From Acidovorax sp. GBBC 1281 (GTDB lineage: Bacteria > Pseudomonadota > Gammaproteobacteria > Burkholderiales > Burkholderiaceae_C), in the NCBI RefSeq assembly GCF_028473645.1, contig NZ_CP097269.1, positions 2,994,001-3,058,000 on the forward strand: a stretch of 64,000 bases of DNA. The letters are read 5' to 3'. The position numbers were made by a program, and so were the translations under genes. The notes beneath the pieces were generated by a model. The model did not search any database. It was not told where the DNA came from and saw only the letters and a list, made by a program, of their open reading frames with translations. The first letter of the stretch is position 1. The number at the start of each line of letters is the position of its first letter. Below, piece after piece: positions 51,408 to 61,487 of this stretch.

Positions 51408-52682
51408 TCAGATGTCGAACAGCAGGCGCGAAGGATCTTCCAGCGCTTCCTTCATGGCCACCAGGCCCAGCACGGCTTCACGGCCGTCGATGATGCGGTG
51501 GTCATACGACATGGCCAGGTAGTTCATCGGGCGGATGACGATCTGGCCGTTTTCCACCACGGCACGGTCCTTGGTGGCGTGCACGCCCAGGATGGCCGAC
51601 TGCGGCGGGTTGATGATGGGGGTGGACAGCATGGAGCCGAACGTGCCGCCATTGGAGATCGAGAACGTGCCGCCGGTCATCTCTTCGATGCCCAGCTTGC
51701 CGTCCTTGGCCTTCTGGCCGAACTCGGCGATCTTCTTTTCGATGTCGGCGAACGTCATCTGGTCGGCATTGCGCAGGATGGGCACCACCAGGCCGCGGGG
51801 CGAGCCCACGGCGATGCCGATGTCGAAATAGCCGTGGTAGACGATGTCGTTGCCGTCGACCGAAGCGTTCAGCACCGGGTACTTCTTCAGGGCATGCACG
51901 GCCGCCTTCACGAAGAAGCTCATGAAGCCGATCTTCACGCCGTGTTCCTTGGTGAAGGCGTCCTGGAACTTCTTGCGCATGTCCATCACCGGGGCCATGT
52001 TCACTTCGTTGAACGTGGTCAGGATGGCATTGGTCGATTGCGACTGCAGCAGGCGCTCGGCCACGCGGGCGCGCAGGCGGCTCATGGGCACGCGCTGCTC
52101 GGGGCGGCCGCTCAGGTCTTCCTTGGCGGTGGGTGCAGCCACCTGCGGCAGCGCCTTGGTGGGCACGCCCGTGGGGATAGCGCTCGGTGCGGCCGCAGCG
52201 GCCTTGCCCGTGCCCGATGCCACGGCACCCAGCACGTCGCCCTTGGTCACGCGGCCATCCTTGCCCGTGCCGGCCACGGCCGAAACGGACAGGTTGTTGT
52301 CGGCCAGCAGCTTGGCGGCGGCAGGCATGGCCACGTCGCCCTTGGAGCCGCCCGCGGCAGCGGGGGCTGCAGCGGCTGGTGCGGGCGCCGTAGCGGCTGC
52401 GGGAGCGGGAGCGGCAGGAGCGGCGGCGGCGCCGGCCTTGCCTTCGGTGTCGATCTTGGCGATGAGCTGGTCGGCCACCACGGTGGCGCCGTCGCCTTGC
52501 ACGATTTCCGCCAGCACGCCGGCCGAGGGAGCGGGCACTTCGAGCACGACCTTGTCGGTCTCGATTTCGATCAGGATTTCATCGACGGCGACAGCCTCGC
52601 CGGCCTTCTTCTTCCACGTGAGCATCGTGGCTTCCGCCACGGATTCGGACAGTTGGGGGACTTTGACTTCAACGATAGCCAT
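51408..52682 (-). CDS. sucB: 2-Oxoglutarate dehydrogenase E2, dihydrolipoyl succinyltransferase
   Basis: The 424-residue protein has one lipoyl domain (lipoyl-lysine in [14 protein letters not shown], Lys about 43), an Ala/Pro-rich linker and an E3-binding domain ([29 protein letters not shown], about 125-155). The catalytic domain carries [13 protein letters not shown] at the end. The ETDKVVLEV form distinguishes succinyl from acetyl transferases. It sits between sucA and lpdA. Confidence 0.97.
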   Translation of the reverse strand: MAIVEVKVPQLSESVAEATMLTWKKKAGEAVAVDEILIEIETDKVVLEVPAPSAGVLAEIVQGDGATVVADQLIAKIDTEGKAGAAAAPAAPAPAAATAPAPAAAAPAAAGGSKGDVAMPAAAKLLADNNLSVSAVAGTGKDGRVTKGDVLGAVASGTGKAAAAAPSAIPTGVPTKALPQVAAPTAKEDLSGRPEQRVPMSRLRARVAERLLQSQSTNAILTTFNEVNMAPVMDMRKKFQDAFTKEHGVKIGFMSFFVKAAVHALKKYPVLNASVDGNDIVYHGYFDIGIAVGSPRGLVVPILRNADQMTFADIEKKIAEFGQKAKDGKLGIEEMTGGTFSISNGGTFGSMLSTPIINPPQSAILGVHATKDRAVVENGQIVIRPMNYLAMSYDHRIIDGREAVLGLVAMKEALEDPSRLLFDI

Positions 52683-52734
52683 GGGAATTCTTTCGGGGTT
52701 TGTTTCTGCTTTTTGTGTGTTCGGGTTTCCGGCC

Positions 52735-55614
52735 TTACTTGGTCAGGACAAACCCCTTGAGCTTGGCGAACGCGCCGTCCACCAGGGCCTTTTGCTGCTC
52801 CTGGTGCAGGTGCGAATAGCCCACCGCGGGCGATGCCGAGGCGGCACGGCCGGAGTAACCCAGCTTCTGGCCTTCGAGCATGTTCTCGTGGATGTAGTGC
52901 TGCACGAAGAACCAGGCGCCCTGGTTCTGCGGCTCGTCCTGGCACCACACGATGTCGGTGGCGTTAGGGTACTTCTTCAGCTCGGCGGCGAAGGCCTTGT
53001 GCGGGAACGGATAGAGCTGTTCCACGCGCAGGGTGACGACGTCGTCGGCTTCCTTCTCTTCGCGCTTCTTGACCAGGTCGTAGTACACCTTGCCCGAGCA
53101 GGCGATCACGCGCTTGACCTTCTCGGCCTTCTTCTCGATGGCTTCGTTCTGCTCCGGGATCACCGTCTGGAAGCTGCCCTTGGTGAACTCGGACAGCGGC
53201 GAGGTCGCGTCCTTGTTACGCAGCAGCGACTTCGGCGTCATGATGATCAGCGGCTTGCGCAGGTGGCGGACCATCTGGCGGCGCAGCACGTGGAAGATCT
53301 GGCTGGCGGTGGTGGGCTGAACCACCTGCATGTTGGCGTCGGCCGACAGCTGCATGAAGCGCTCCAGGCGGGCCGAGCTGTGCTCGGGGCCCTGGCCTTC
53401 GTAGCCGTGCGGCAGCATCAGCGTGATGCCGTTCACGCGGCCCCACTTCACTTCGCCGGAGGCGATGAACTGGTCGATCACGACCTGCGCACCGTTGGCG
53501 AAGTCGCCGAATTGCGCCTCCCAGATCACGAGCGTGTTGGGGTCGTTGGAGGCATAGCCGTATTCGAAGCCCAGCACCGCCTCTTCGGACAGGATGGAGT
53601 CGATCACGACGAACGGTGCCTGGTTCTCGCTCACGTTCTGCAGAGGCACATAGGTGCCCGTGTCCCACTTCTCGCGCTTTTGGTCATGGATGACCGAATG
53701 GCGGTGGGTGAACGTGCCGCGGCCGCAGTCCTCGCCGGACAGGCGCACGGGGAAGCCGCTGGCCACCAGCGAGGCGAAAGCCATGTGCTCGCCCATGCCC
53801 CAGTCCACCGGAATGTCGCCACGGCCCATGGCGGCGCGGTCGTCGTACACCTTCTTGACCAGTTGGTGCGGCGTCACGCCTTCAGGAATGGTGGTGATCT
53901 TTTCGGACAGGCGCTTCCACTCGGCCAGCGGGATGGCGGTGTCGCCGGCATCGGTCCACTTCTTGCCCAGGAAGGGGCTCCAGTCCACCGCGTACTTGCT
54001 CTTGAAGTTGGTCAGCACCGGATCGACCGTGTGCTTGCCCGCATCCATGGCGGCGCGGTAGGCCTTGGACATGTCGTCGCCCAGGGTCTCGCCCAGGCCC
54101 TGCGTGGCCAGCTTGTCGGCGTACAGCTTGCGGGTGCCGGGGTGCGCACCGATCTTCTTGTACATCAGCGGCTGGGTGAGCGCGGGCGTGTCTTGCTCGT
54201 TGTGGCCCAGCTTGCGGAAGCAGATGATGTCCACCACCACGTCCTTCTGGAACTCCATGCGGAATTCGAGGGCGAGCTGCGTGGCGAACACGACCGCTTC
54301 GGGATCGTCGCCGTTCACGTGCAGCACGGGCGACTCGATCATCTTGACCACGTCCGTGCAATACAGCGTGGAGCGGCTGTCGCGCGGATCGGAGGTGGTG
54401 AAGCCGATCTGGTTGTTGATGACGATGTGCACCGTGCCGCCCGTGGAATAGCCACGGGTCTGGGCCAGCGCCAGCGTTTCCTGGATGACGCCCTGGCCGG
54501 CGAAGGCCGCGTCGCCGTGCACCAGCACGGGCAGCACCTGCTTGCCATGCGGGTCGGCGCGGCGGTCCATGCGGGCGCGCACCGAACCTTCCACAACGGG
54601 GTTCACGATTTCCAGGTGCGAGGGGTTGAAGGCCAGCGACAGATGCACCGGGCCGCCAGGGGTGCTGACGTCGGAGCTGAAGCCCTGGTGGTACTTCACG
54701 TCGCCTGCCGGCAGGTCTTCCGGAGCGGTGTGGTCGAACTCGGCGAACAGGTCCTTGGGCATCTTGCCCAGCGTGTTCACCAGCACGTTCAGGCGGCCGC
54801 GGTGGGCCATGCCGATCACGATTTCCTGAACGCCCTTGGTGCCGGCAGCCTGGATGAGTTCATCCATGGCGGCGATGAAGCTTTCGCCGCCTTCGAGCGA
54901 GAAACGCTTTTGGCCGACGTACTTCGTGTGCAGGAAACGCTCCAGGCCTTCGGCGGCCGTGAGGCGGTCCAGGATGTGCTTTTTCTTGTCGGGACCGAAG
55001 CTGGGCTTGCTGCGGATGGTCTCGAGCTTTTCCTGCCACCAGCGCTTCTGGTTCTGGTCGGTGGCATACATGTACTCGACCCCGATCGAGCCGCAGTACG
55101 TTTCGCGCAGCGCGTTGGTCAGCTCGCGCAACGGCATGGCTTCCTTGCCGAAGAAGGTGTTGCTCGTGTTGAACACCGTTTCCTGGTCGGCGTCGCTGAA
55201 GCCGTAGAAGGAGGCTTCGAGTTCGGGAATTTCAGGGCGCTCGGTGCGCTTCAGGGGGTCCAGATCGGCCCAGCGCTGGCCGACATTGCGGTAGGCCGAG
55301 ATCAGTTGCTGGACGGCGGTGCGCTTGCGGCCCATTTCGGAGTCGGCGCCGGTGGCACCGACGACCTTCGTGCCGCCTTGCTTGGCGCGCTCGGCGAAGG
55401 CATTGACCACGGGCAGGTGGGGCACGTCCTTGGCGTTCGATCCGTCGACGGCAGGCACGTGCTGCAGGGCATCGAAGTATTCGCGCCACGTGTCGGGCAC
55501 GCTGCCGGGGTTGACGAGATAGTTCTCGTACATCTCTTCGACATAGGGCGCATTGCCGCCGAAAAGATAGGTGTTGCCTTGGTAGGCTTGGTATACGGAT
55601 GTCGTATCGCTCAT
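52735..55614 (-). CDS. sucA: 2-Oxoglutarate dehydrogenase E1
   Basis: The 959-residue thiamine-diphosphate enzyme of the TCA cycle has the N-terminal E2-binding region ([28 protein letters not shown]), [18 protein letters not shown] near 265, a GDAAFAGQG cofactor segment near 370, and [24 protein letters not shown] in the pyrimidine-binding domain near 765. It is the first gene of sucA-sucB-lpdA, with sucB 52 bp downstream. The promoter should lie in 55615-55846. Confidence 0.97.
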   Translation of the reverse strand: MSDTTSVYQAYQGNTYLFGGNAPYVEEMYENYLVNPGSVPDTWREYFDALQHVPAVDGSNAKDVPHLPVVNAFAERAKQGGTKVVGATGADSEMGRKRTAVQQLISAYRNVGQRWADLDPLKRTERPEIPELEASFYGFSDADQETVFNTSNTFFGKEAMPLRELTNALRETYCGSIGVEYMYATDQNQKRWWQEKLETIRSKPSFGPDKKKHILDRLTAAEGLERFLHTKYVGQKRFSLEGGESFIAAMDELIQAAGTKGVQEIVIGMAHRGRLNVLVNTLGKMPKDLFAEFDHTAPEDLPAGDVKYHQGFSSDVSTPGGPVHLSLAFNPSHLEIVNPVVEGSVRARMDRRADPHGKQVLPVLVHGDAAFAGQGVIQETLALAQTRGYSTGGTVHIVINNQIGFTTSDPRDSRSTLYCTDVVKMIESPVLHVNGDDPEAVVFATQLALEFRMEFQKDVVVDIICFRKLGHNEQDTPALTQPLMYKKIGAHPGTRKLYADKLATQGLGETLGDDMSKAYRAAMDAGKHTVDPVLTNFKSKYAVDWSPFLGKKWTDAGDTAIPLAEWKRLSEKITTIPEGVTPHQLVKKVYDDRAAMGRGDIPVDWGMGEHMAFASLVASGFPVRLSGEDCGRGTFTHRHSVIHDQKREKWDTGTYVPLQNVSENQAPFVVIDSILSEEAVLGFEYGYASNDPNTLVIWEAQFGDFANGAQVVIDQFIASGEVKWGRVNGITLMLPHGYEGQGPEHSSARLERFMQLSADANMQVVQPTTASQIFHVLRRQMVRHLRKPLIIMTPKSLLRNKDATSPLSEFTKGSFQTVIPEQNEAIEKKAEKVKRVIACSGKVYYDLVKKREEKEADDVVTLRVEQLYPFPHKAFAAELKKYPNATDIVWCQDEPQNQGAWFFVQHYIHENMLEGQKLGYSGRAASASPAVGYSHLHQEQQKALVDGAFAKLKGFVLTK

Positions 55615-55846
55615 ATTCCGCTGACCTCCGCTTCCCTGAGGGAAGCATTAGCTGGTGGGTAAAACCTTCCGCGACACGGCTGAACCGATTGGCGGATGCG
55701 ACTGTGGCTGGGGAAGGGCCGGGGGTGCGGGCGCCATTGTGCCACCGAACGCCCAGGAGCGAGCCCTACACGGCGTAAGCGCGTGTTCCTTCGCCGCCGT
55801 GTCACTGCGGTCGCTTACATTTCGTCATTATCCGTACCCCGCCTCT

Positions 55847-56905
55847 ATGAACTCACCCACCCTTCAGAGCCGCACGCTGTTGCTTCTTCTCATCGCGGTC
55901 ACTGTCGCGTTCTTCGCCATCCTGTGGCCGTTCCACGGAGCGGTTTTCTGGGGCGTCATCCTGGCGATCCTGTTCACGCCGCTGCACCGGCGGCTGCTGC
56001 GGCGCATGCGGGGGCGGCGCAACCTGGCCGCCCTGTGCACCCTCGGACTGTGCCTGGTGATCGTGATCCTGCCCATGACCTTCATCAGCATTTCGCTGGT
56101 CCAGGAGGCCGGGCTCATCTACGAACGCATGAAATCGGGGCAGCTCAACTTCGGCGCCTACGTGCAGCAGGTGCTGAGTGCCCTGCCCTCCTGGCTGCTG
56201 GGCCTGCTGGACCGCTTCAACCTCACCTCGGCCGCCGAGGTGGAGGCCAAGCTCTCGTCCGTGTCCGTACAGGCCGGCCAGTTCCTGGCCACCAAGGCGC
56301 TGGACGTGGGCCAGAACACGCTGCAGTTCATCGTGAGCTTCGGCATCATGCTGTACCTGCTGTTCTTCCTGGTGCGTGACGGCAGTTCGCTGGTCAACCG
56401 CATCCGCCAGGCCGTGCCCCTCGACGAAGAGCACAAGCGCCAGCTGGCCAGCAAGTTCACCACGGTGATCCGCGCCACCGTCAAGGGCAACATCGTGGTG
56501 GCGGCCGTGCAGGGTGCGCTGGGCGGGGGGATCTTCTGGATCCTGGGCATCCAGGGCCCCATCCTCTGGGGCGTGCTGATGGCCTTCCTGTCGCTGCTGC
56601 CGGCCATCGGTGCCGGTCTGATCTGGGGCCCGGTGGCCATCTATTTCTTCGCGACCGGCGCCATCTGGCAGGGCTCGGTGCTGGTGGCTTTTTGCGTCTG
56701 CGTGATCGGGCTGGTGGACAACGCCCTGCGCCCGGTGCTGGTGGGCAAGGACACGAAGATGCCGGACTACATCGTCCTCATCTCCACCCTGGGCGGCATG
56801 GCGCTGTTCGGGTTGACCGGTTTCGTCATCGGCCCGGTGATCGCAGCACTCTTCATCGCCACCTGGGATTTGTTCTCCCAACCCACCGATTCCCCGATAA
56901 AGTAA
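55847..56905 (+). CDS. AI-2E family (PerM/YdiK-type) membrane transporter
   Basis: The 352-residue inner-membrane protein has about seven to eight helices. The family signature is in the C-terminal half: GILGIQGPILWGVLMAFLSLLPAIGAGLIWGPV-type sequence, DNALRPVLVG and GLTGFVIGPVIAALF. Members export various small molecules, and the AI-2 name does not establish the substrate. The ATG at 55847 is divergent from sucA. Confidence 0.9.
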   Translation: MNSPTLQSRTLLLLLIAVTVAFFAILWPFHGAVFWGVILAILFTPLHRRLLRRMRGRRNLAALCTLGLCLVIVILPMTFISISLVQEAGLIYERMKSGQLNFGAYVQQVLSALPSWLLGLLDRFNLTSAAEVEAKLSSVSVQAGQFLATKALDVGQNTLQFIVSFGIMLYLLFFLVRDGSSLVNRIRQAVPLDEEHKRQLASKFTTVIRATVKGNIVVAAVQGALGGGIFWILGIQGPILWGVLMAFLSLLPAIGAGLIWGPVAIYFFATGAIWQGSVLVAFCVCVIGLVDNALRPVLVGKDTKMPDYIVLISTLGGMALFGLTGFVIGPVIAALFIATWDLFSQPTDSPIK

Positions 56906-56947
56906 TCGCGCAGCATCCGCCGGCCTGCGTGCCGGCCGCATTGCGCC

Positions 56948-59206
56948 ATGCCCCAGATTTCGCCCCGTCGCATCGTCCTGCTGGCCCTCGTGCTGTCGGC
57001 AGGCATCGGTGCGCTCTTCGTGCGGGCGATCCTCACGATCCGCGACGATGCCTGGTCGTACGCGCTGCACACCAACAGCAGCCTGGCACGCACCATCGAG
57101 CAGAACATCCAGCGCACCCTGAACGGCTTCGACTACTCGCTGGTCGGGGTGGCCAAGAGCCTGTCGGACCCCGGCCTTCCGAGCCTGACCCCGCAGATGC
57201 GCAACACCTTCCTGTTCGACCACTCCCTGCACACGCCCGGCCTGGGCGCGGTCGCGGTGCTGGATGACAAGGGCAACTTGATAACGCGCTCCACCAGCCT
57301 GGAGCCCCTGAACCTCAACCTGGCAGACCGCGATTACTTCCAGGTGCACCAGACCAGCCAACGCGAGGGGCTCTACATCGGCCACCCCATCCGGGGCCGG
57401 GTGTCGGGCTCGTACAACCTGCCCATCAGCCGCGCGTATTTCCGCAGCGACGGCAGCTTCGGCGGCGTCGTGGTGGGCACCGTGAGAATCAACTATTTCA
57501 AGGAGCTGTTCGCCTCCATCGACGTCGGGCCGATGAGCCGAGTGGAGCTGTGGAGCACCCGCGATGGCATTACCGTCGCGCGCTTTCCCTACGCCGAAGG
57601 GGATGTCGGCCAGCCGATGGACGACGCCGGCCTGCTGGCCCGGCTGCAGACGGTCGACAGCGGCAGCTACACGGCGCAGGACCCGCAGGACCGCACCGAG
57701 CGGCTGCACACCTTCCGCCGCATCGGCAACTACCCGCTGGCGGTGAGCGTTGGGCAGTCGGCGGACACCATCCTGGCCAAGTGGCGCGCCAGCGCCAAGG
57801 TGCTGGGCGCTTTCGCGGTGCTGCTGATGGCCGCCTGCCTGGGCCTGTCCGCACTGTTCGCGCGGGAGCTGCAGCGCCGCCAGGCCATCGCGGCACAGCT
57901 GAAGCAGGCCGAACACGACACGCGCACCATCCTGGACAACCTGCCTTCGATGGTGAGCTATTGGGACAAGGACCAGCACAACCGCTTCGCCAATCAGGCG
58001 TACATGGACTGGCTGGGCGTCTCGCGCGAGCGCATGCCCAACGTGAAGCTGCTGGACGTGCTCGACCGGGGAACCTACGAACACGCGTTGACGCACATCC
58101 GGCAGGCGCTCAAGGGCCACAAGCAGGTCTTCGAGCGGACGATGCCGCTGCCCTCCGGCGAGGTGCGCCACACGCTGGTGTCGTACATCCCGGACAAGGA
58201 AGGCGACGAGGTGCAGGGCATCTTCGTGCAGATCGACGACCTGACCGACCGCAAGCGCATGGAAGACCTGCTGTTCGAGGAAAAGGAGCTGATCCGGCTG
58301 ACGCTGCAGTCCATCGGCGATGCGGTCATCTGCACCGATGCCCAGGGCTGCGTCACCTACATCAACCCGGTGGCCGAGAAGATGACCGGCTGGCAGGCCT
58401 TTCATGCCGCCGGATCGGACATCGACGACGTCGTACCGCTGCAGGAAGCCGGCAGCGACAGCGGCTTGAGCCCCACCCGCCAGGCGCTGGCCGAGGGCCG
58501 CGCCCAGCCCTCGAAACGCGGCGTGGTGCTCCAGTGCCGCGACGGACGGCGCATCGACATCGAGAAATCGGTCAGCCCCATCACCGACCGGCACGGGCAA
58601 GTCACCGGTACGGTGATGGTGCTGCGCGACGTGACCGAGGCCATGGAGATGTCGCGCCGCATGGCCCACCTTGCGCAGTACGACGTGCTGACCGACCTGC
58701 CCAACCGCGTGCTGCTGCAGGACCGGGCCCAGCAGGCCATCGCGCACGCCCTGCGGGACGACCGCAGCCTGGCGCTGATGTACATCGACCTGGACGGGTT
58801 CAAGCAGGTGAACGACACCCTCGGCCACGATGCCGGCGACCTGCTGCTGGTGCAGGTCGCCCGCCGCTTCAAGGGCGCGGTGCGGCATTCCGACACGGTG
58901 TGCCGCCAGGGGGGCGACGAGTTCGTCGTGCTGCTGCCCAAGCTGGACAACGCCGACCAGGCCTGCCTGGTGTCGCAAAAGATCATGGCCGCGTGCGAAC
59001 CGCCGTTCGATCTGCAGGGCGAGGTCCGGCAGATCGGCCTGAGCGGCGGCATCGCGCTGTTTCCACAGCATGGCCGCAATTTCGAGGAGCTGTCGCGCAG
59101 CGCGGACATGGCGATGTATGCGGCCAAGCGCGCGGGGCGGGGGCATTTCCGGCTGTATGCCGGGCCCGACCAGGAGCCCACCATCGTGCCGGCGGACAAG
59201 AAATGA
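56948..59206 (+). CDS. Membrane-anchored diguanylate cyclase with Cache-like sensor and PAS domains
   Basis: The 752-residue protein has a first helix at residues 7-30, a periplasmic Cache-like sensor (about 35-285), a second helix near 290-308, PAS near 325-430 and PAS near 445-560. The GGDEF domain (about 580-735) has the active site RQGGDEFVVLL. An inhibitory RxxD site (RHSD) lies exactly five residues before GGDEF, so feedback control by c-di-GMP is expected. No EAL domain is present. It makes c-di-GMP in response to a periplasmic ligand. The gene starts 42 bp after the transporter. Confidence 0.94.
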   Translation: MPQISPRRIVLLALVLSAGIGALFVRAILTIRDDAWSYALHTNSSLARTIEQNIQRTLNGFDYSLVGVAKSLSDPGLPSLTPQMRNTFLFDHSLHTPGLGAVAVLDDKGNLITRSTSLEPLNLNLADRDYFQVHQTSQREGLYIGHPIRGRVSGSYNLPISRAYFRSDGSFGGVVVGTVRINYFKELFASIDVGPMSRVELWSTRDGITVARFPYAEGDVGQPMDDAGLLARLQTVDSGSYTAQDPQDRTERLHTFRRIGNYPLAVSVGQSADTILAKWRASAKVLGAFAVLLMAACLGLSALFARELQRRQAIAAQLKQAEHDTRTILDNLPSMVSYWDKDQHNRFANQAYMDWLGVSRERMPNVKLLDVLDRGTYEHALTHIRQALKGHKQVFERTMPLPSGEVRHTLVSYIPDKEGDEVQGIFVQIDDLTDRKRMEDLLFEEKELIRLTLQSIGDAVICTDAQGCVTYINPVAEKMTGWQAFHAAGSDIDDVVPLQEAGSDSGLSPTRQALAEGRAQPSKRGVVLQCRDGRRIDIEKSVSPITDRHGQVTGTVMVLRDVTEAMEMSRRMAHLAQYDVLTDLPNRVLLQDRAQQAIAHALRDDRSLALMYIDLDGFKQVNDTLGHDAGDLLLVQVARRFKGAVRHSDTVCRQGGDEFVVLLPKLDNADQACLVSQKIMAACEPPFDLQGEVRQIGLSGGIALFPQHGRNFEELSRSADMAMYAAKRAGRGHFRLYAGPDQEPTIVPADKK

Positions 59207-59262
59207 CCGAATAAAAGCCGGCAAGGCCTACAGTTTCGTCCCCGACCGGCCGATACTCCTTC

Positions 59263-59646
59263 ATGTCCCTGTCCATCTCCTCCGCCTCCAGCACCTCCTC
59301 CACCAGCGTTTCGGGGAGCCGCTCTTCGGGCCAATCGAGCGGCGACATCGCGGCGCTTCAAAAGCAGCTCAAGGACCTCACGGCCGATCTCAAGCAGGCG
59401 TCGGCAGAAGCCAGCCAGGCGTCCGACCCCAACGACGCCAAAGCCAAGCAGCAGAAGTTGCAGGCGCTGCAGAACCAGATCCAGCTCGTGCAGCAGCAGA
59501 TCGCAGCCATCCAGCAAGCCCAGCAACAGGAACAGCAACAAAAGGCCATGGAAAAGGCCATGGAACAGCAGCAGTCGGCCGACCAGAAGAAGACCCCGCC
59601 CGCCGCCTCCACCACGCTGGGCACGCAGGTCGATACCTTCGCCTGA
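59263..59646 (+). CDS. FlxA-like small coiled-coil protein
   Basis: The 127-residue protein has a Ser-rich start (MSLSISSASSTSSTSVSGS), then a helix rich in Gln, Lys and Ala (about residues 30-105, LQKQLKDLTADLKQASAE and QNQIQLVQQQIAAIQQAQQQ) matching the FlxA-like pattern, and a disordered tail. The role of FlxA-like proteins is unknown; the E. coli namesake is flagellar-regulon controlled. It follows the diguanylate cyclase by 56 bp on the same strand. Confidence 0.8.
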   Translation: MSLSISSASSTSSTSVSGSRSSGQSSGDIAALQKQLKDLTADLKQASAEASQASDPNDAKAKQQKLQALQNQIQLVQQQIAAIQQAQQQEQQQKAMEKAMEQQQSADQKKTPPAASTTLGTQVDTFA

Positions 59647-59713
59647 TCGCCGCGCACGGCGCCCAGCCGACCGCACGAACGCGCGGCGCGACCCAACGCC
59701 TCAAGCCTGCGAT

Positions 59714-59734
59714 TTGCTATTTAATTGATAGCAA
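59714..59734. repeat. Short intergenic palindrome (TTGCTAT...ATAGCAA)
   Basis: Perfect 7-bp arms with a TTAATTG spacer lie between the convergent FlxA-like and Yej ATPase genes. Confidence 0.7.
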
Positions 59735-59783
59735 TCAGGACAATCAATACCCCGGCATGGGGCCGAAAACACCCAAAATCGGC

Positions 59784-61487
59784 TCAACCCTCTCCATCCA
59801 GCCCGGCCGCGGACACCAGCCGCTGGGTATAGGGATGCCGGGGTGCATCCAGCACCGTCTGCACCGGGCCCGACTCCAGCACCTCGCCATCCTTCATCAC
59901 GATCACGTCGTGCGCCATCGCACGGATGACCGCCACGTCGTGCGTGATGAGCAGGTAGCTGAGCGAACGCTCCTTCTGAAGGCGCTGCAGCAGTGCCAGC
60001 ACCTGCTGCTGGATGGTGACGTCGAGCGCGCTGGTGGGCTCGTCCAGCACCAGCAGCCGGGGGCTCAGGATGAGCGCACGGGCAATCGCCAGCCGCTGGC
60101 GCTGCCCTCCGGAAAACTCGTGCGGATAGCGCGCCAGCAGGCCCGGGAACTGCGCGTCGGTCAGTCCCACGTCCTGCAGCGCCGACTCCACGCGCGCGCG
60201 GCGGTCGGCGGGCGACAGGCCGGGCTCGTGCACCTGCAGTCCCTCGCCCACGATCTCCTCGACCGTCAGGCGCGGCGACAGCGACGAAAACGGGTCCTGG
60301 AACACCACCTGCACCTGCCGGCGCAAGGCCTGATTGGCCGGGGTGTTGCGCTGGGCCGGCAACTGCCAGCCCTGCCCTGCGATCCGCAGGTCGCCCTGGT
60401 ACGGCAGCAGCCCCAGCAGCGCCTGCGCCAGTGTGGACTTGCCCGAACCCGATTCGCCCACCACCCCGAGCGTGCGGGCCGGCGCGATGGAAAAGTCGGC
60501 CCCCTTCACCGCCACGAACTCCCCGCGGCGGAACCAGCCGCGGATGCCGGGCAGCGGCGTGGCATAGGCCACGCGCAGCGCGTGCGCCTGCGCCGCGGGT
60601 ACCGCGGTGGCCGAGGCCTCCGGCTCCAGCACGTCGCGTCGCGGCACGCTGCCGATGAGCCGCTGCGTGTACGCGTGCTGCGGCGCGCGGAACACGTCCG
60701 ACACGGCGCCGGCCTCCACCAGCACGCCGTGCTCCATGACCGCCACGCGGTCCGCGAACTTGCGCACCAGGTGCAGGTCGTGGGTGATGAGCAGCACGGC
60801 CATGCCGGTCTGGCGCTGCAGGTCGGACAGCAGGTCGAGGATCTGGCCGCGCAGCGTCACGTCCAGCGCGGTGGTGGGCTCGTCGGCCAGCAGCAGGCGC
60901 GGGCGGCTGGCCAGGGCCATGGCGATCATCGCGCGCTGGCGCTGCCCGCCCGACAACTGGTGCGGGAACGCGTCCGCACGCCGGGCCGGCTCGGGAATGC
61001 CGGTGCTGGCCAGCAGTTCGACGGCCGCCTGGCGGGCCTGGGCGCGCGAGAGCGCCTGCTTGAGCTGCAGCACCTCTGCCACCTGGTCCCCCACCGCCAT
61101 GAGCGGGTTGAGCGCCGTCATGGGCTCCTGGAACACCATGGCGATGTCGCCGCCGCGCACACCGCGCATCTCGCGCTCGGACAAGGCCAGCAGGTCCTGC
61201 CCGTCCATCAGCGCCCGGCCGGTGATGTGTGCATCGCCCGCCAGCCGCAGGATCGACAGCGCGGTGATGGTCTTGCCCGAGCCCGATTCGCCCACCAGCG
61301 CGAGCTTCTCGCCCGCCGCGATGTCGAAGCCGACCCCGCGCACCACCTCTTTGTCGCCGAAGCGCACGTGCAGGTCCTGCACTTGCAGCAGCGGCGCCGA
61401 CGAGCCGGAAGACGAAGTGCCGGCCGAAGACGATGAAGCAGAAGAGCCTGGAATCGGCGCAGTGCCGCGCATGCGTGCGTCGCTCAT
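59784..61487 (-). CDS. yejF: Peptide ABC importer ATPase with two nucleotide-binding domains, YejF type
   Basis: The 567-residue fused ATPase has domain 1 (about residues 32-290) with GESGSGKT, LSGGQRQRAMIAMAL and LLADEPTTALD, and domain 2 (about 320-560) with GESGSGKS, FSGGQRQRLAIARAL and LVLDEPTSALD. Each is followed by the oligopeptide-type C-terminal motif (HAYTQRLIGS, HPYTQRLVSA). A Ser-rich stretch fills residues 15-30. The ATG at 61487 overlaps the upstream permease stop in ATGA. It powers uptake of peptides or microcin-like compounds. Confidence 0.92.
   Translation of the reverse strand: MSDARMRGTAPIPGSSASSSSAGTSSSGSSAPLLQVQDLHVRFGDKEVVRGVGFDIAAGEKLALVGESGSGKTITALSILRLAGDAHITGRALMDGQDLLALSEREMRGVRGGDIAMVFQEPMTALNPLMAVGDQVAEVLQLKQALSRAQARQAAVELLASTGIPEPARRADAFPHQLSGGQRQRAMIAMALASRPRLLLADEPTTALDVTLRGQILDLLSDLQRQTGMAVLLITHDLHLVRKFADRVAVMEHGVLVEAGAVSDVFRAPQHAYTQRLIGSVPRRDVLEPEASATAVPAAQAHALRVAYATPLPGIRGWFRRGEFVAVKGADFSIAPARTLGVVGESGSGKSTLAQALLGLLPYQGDLRIAGQGWQLPAQRNTPANQALRRQVQVVFQDPFSSLSPRLTVEEIVGEGLQVHEPGLSPADRRARVESALQDVGLTDAQFPGLLARYPHEFSGGQRQRLAIARALILSPRLLVLDEPTSALDVTIQQQVLALLQRLQKERSLSYLLITHDVAVIRAMAHDVIVMKDGEVLESGPVQTVLDAPRHPYTQRLVSAAGLDGEG

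Noticed and set aside
51844..55662. A 1272-codon plus-strand frame opposite sucB and sucA
   Set aside because: It is antisense to two unmistakable TCA-cycle genes.
55853..59224. A 1123-codon minus-strand frame opposite the PerM-type transporter and diguanylate cyclase
   Set aside because: It is antisense, with low-complexity His/Gln/Arg/Ala composition and no start signal.
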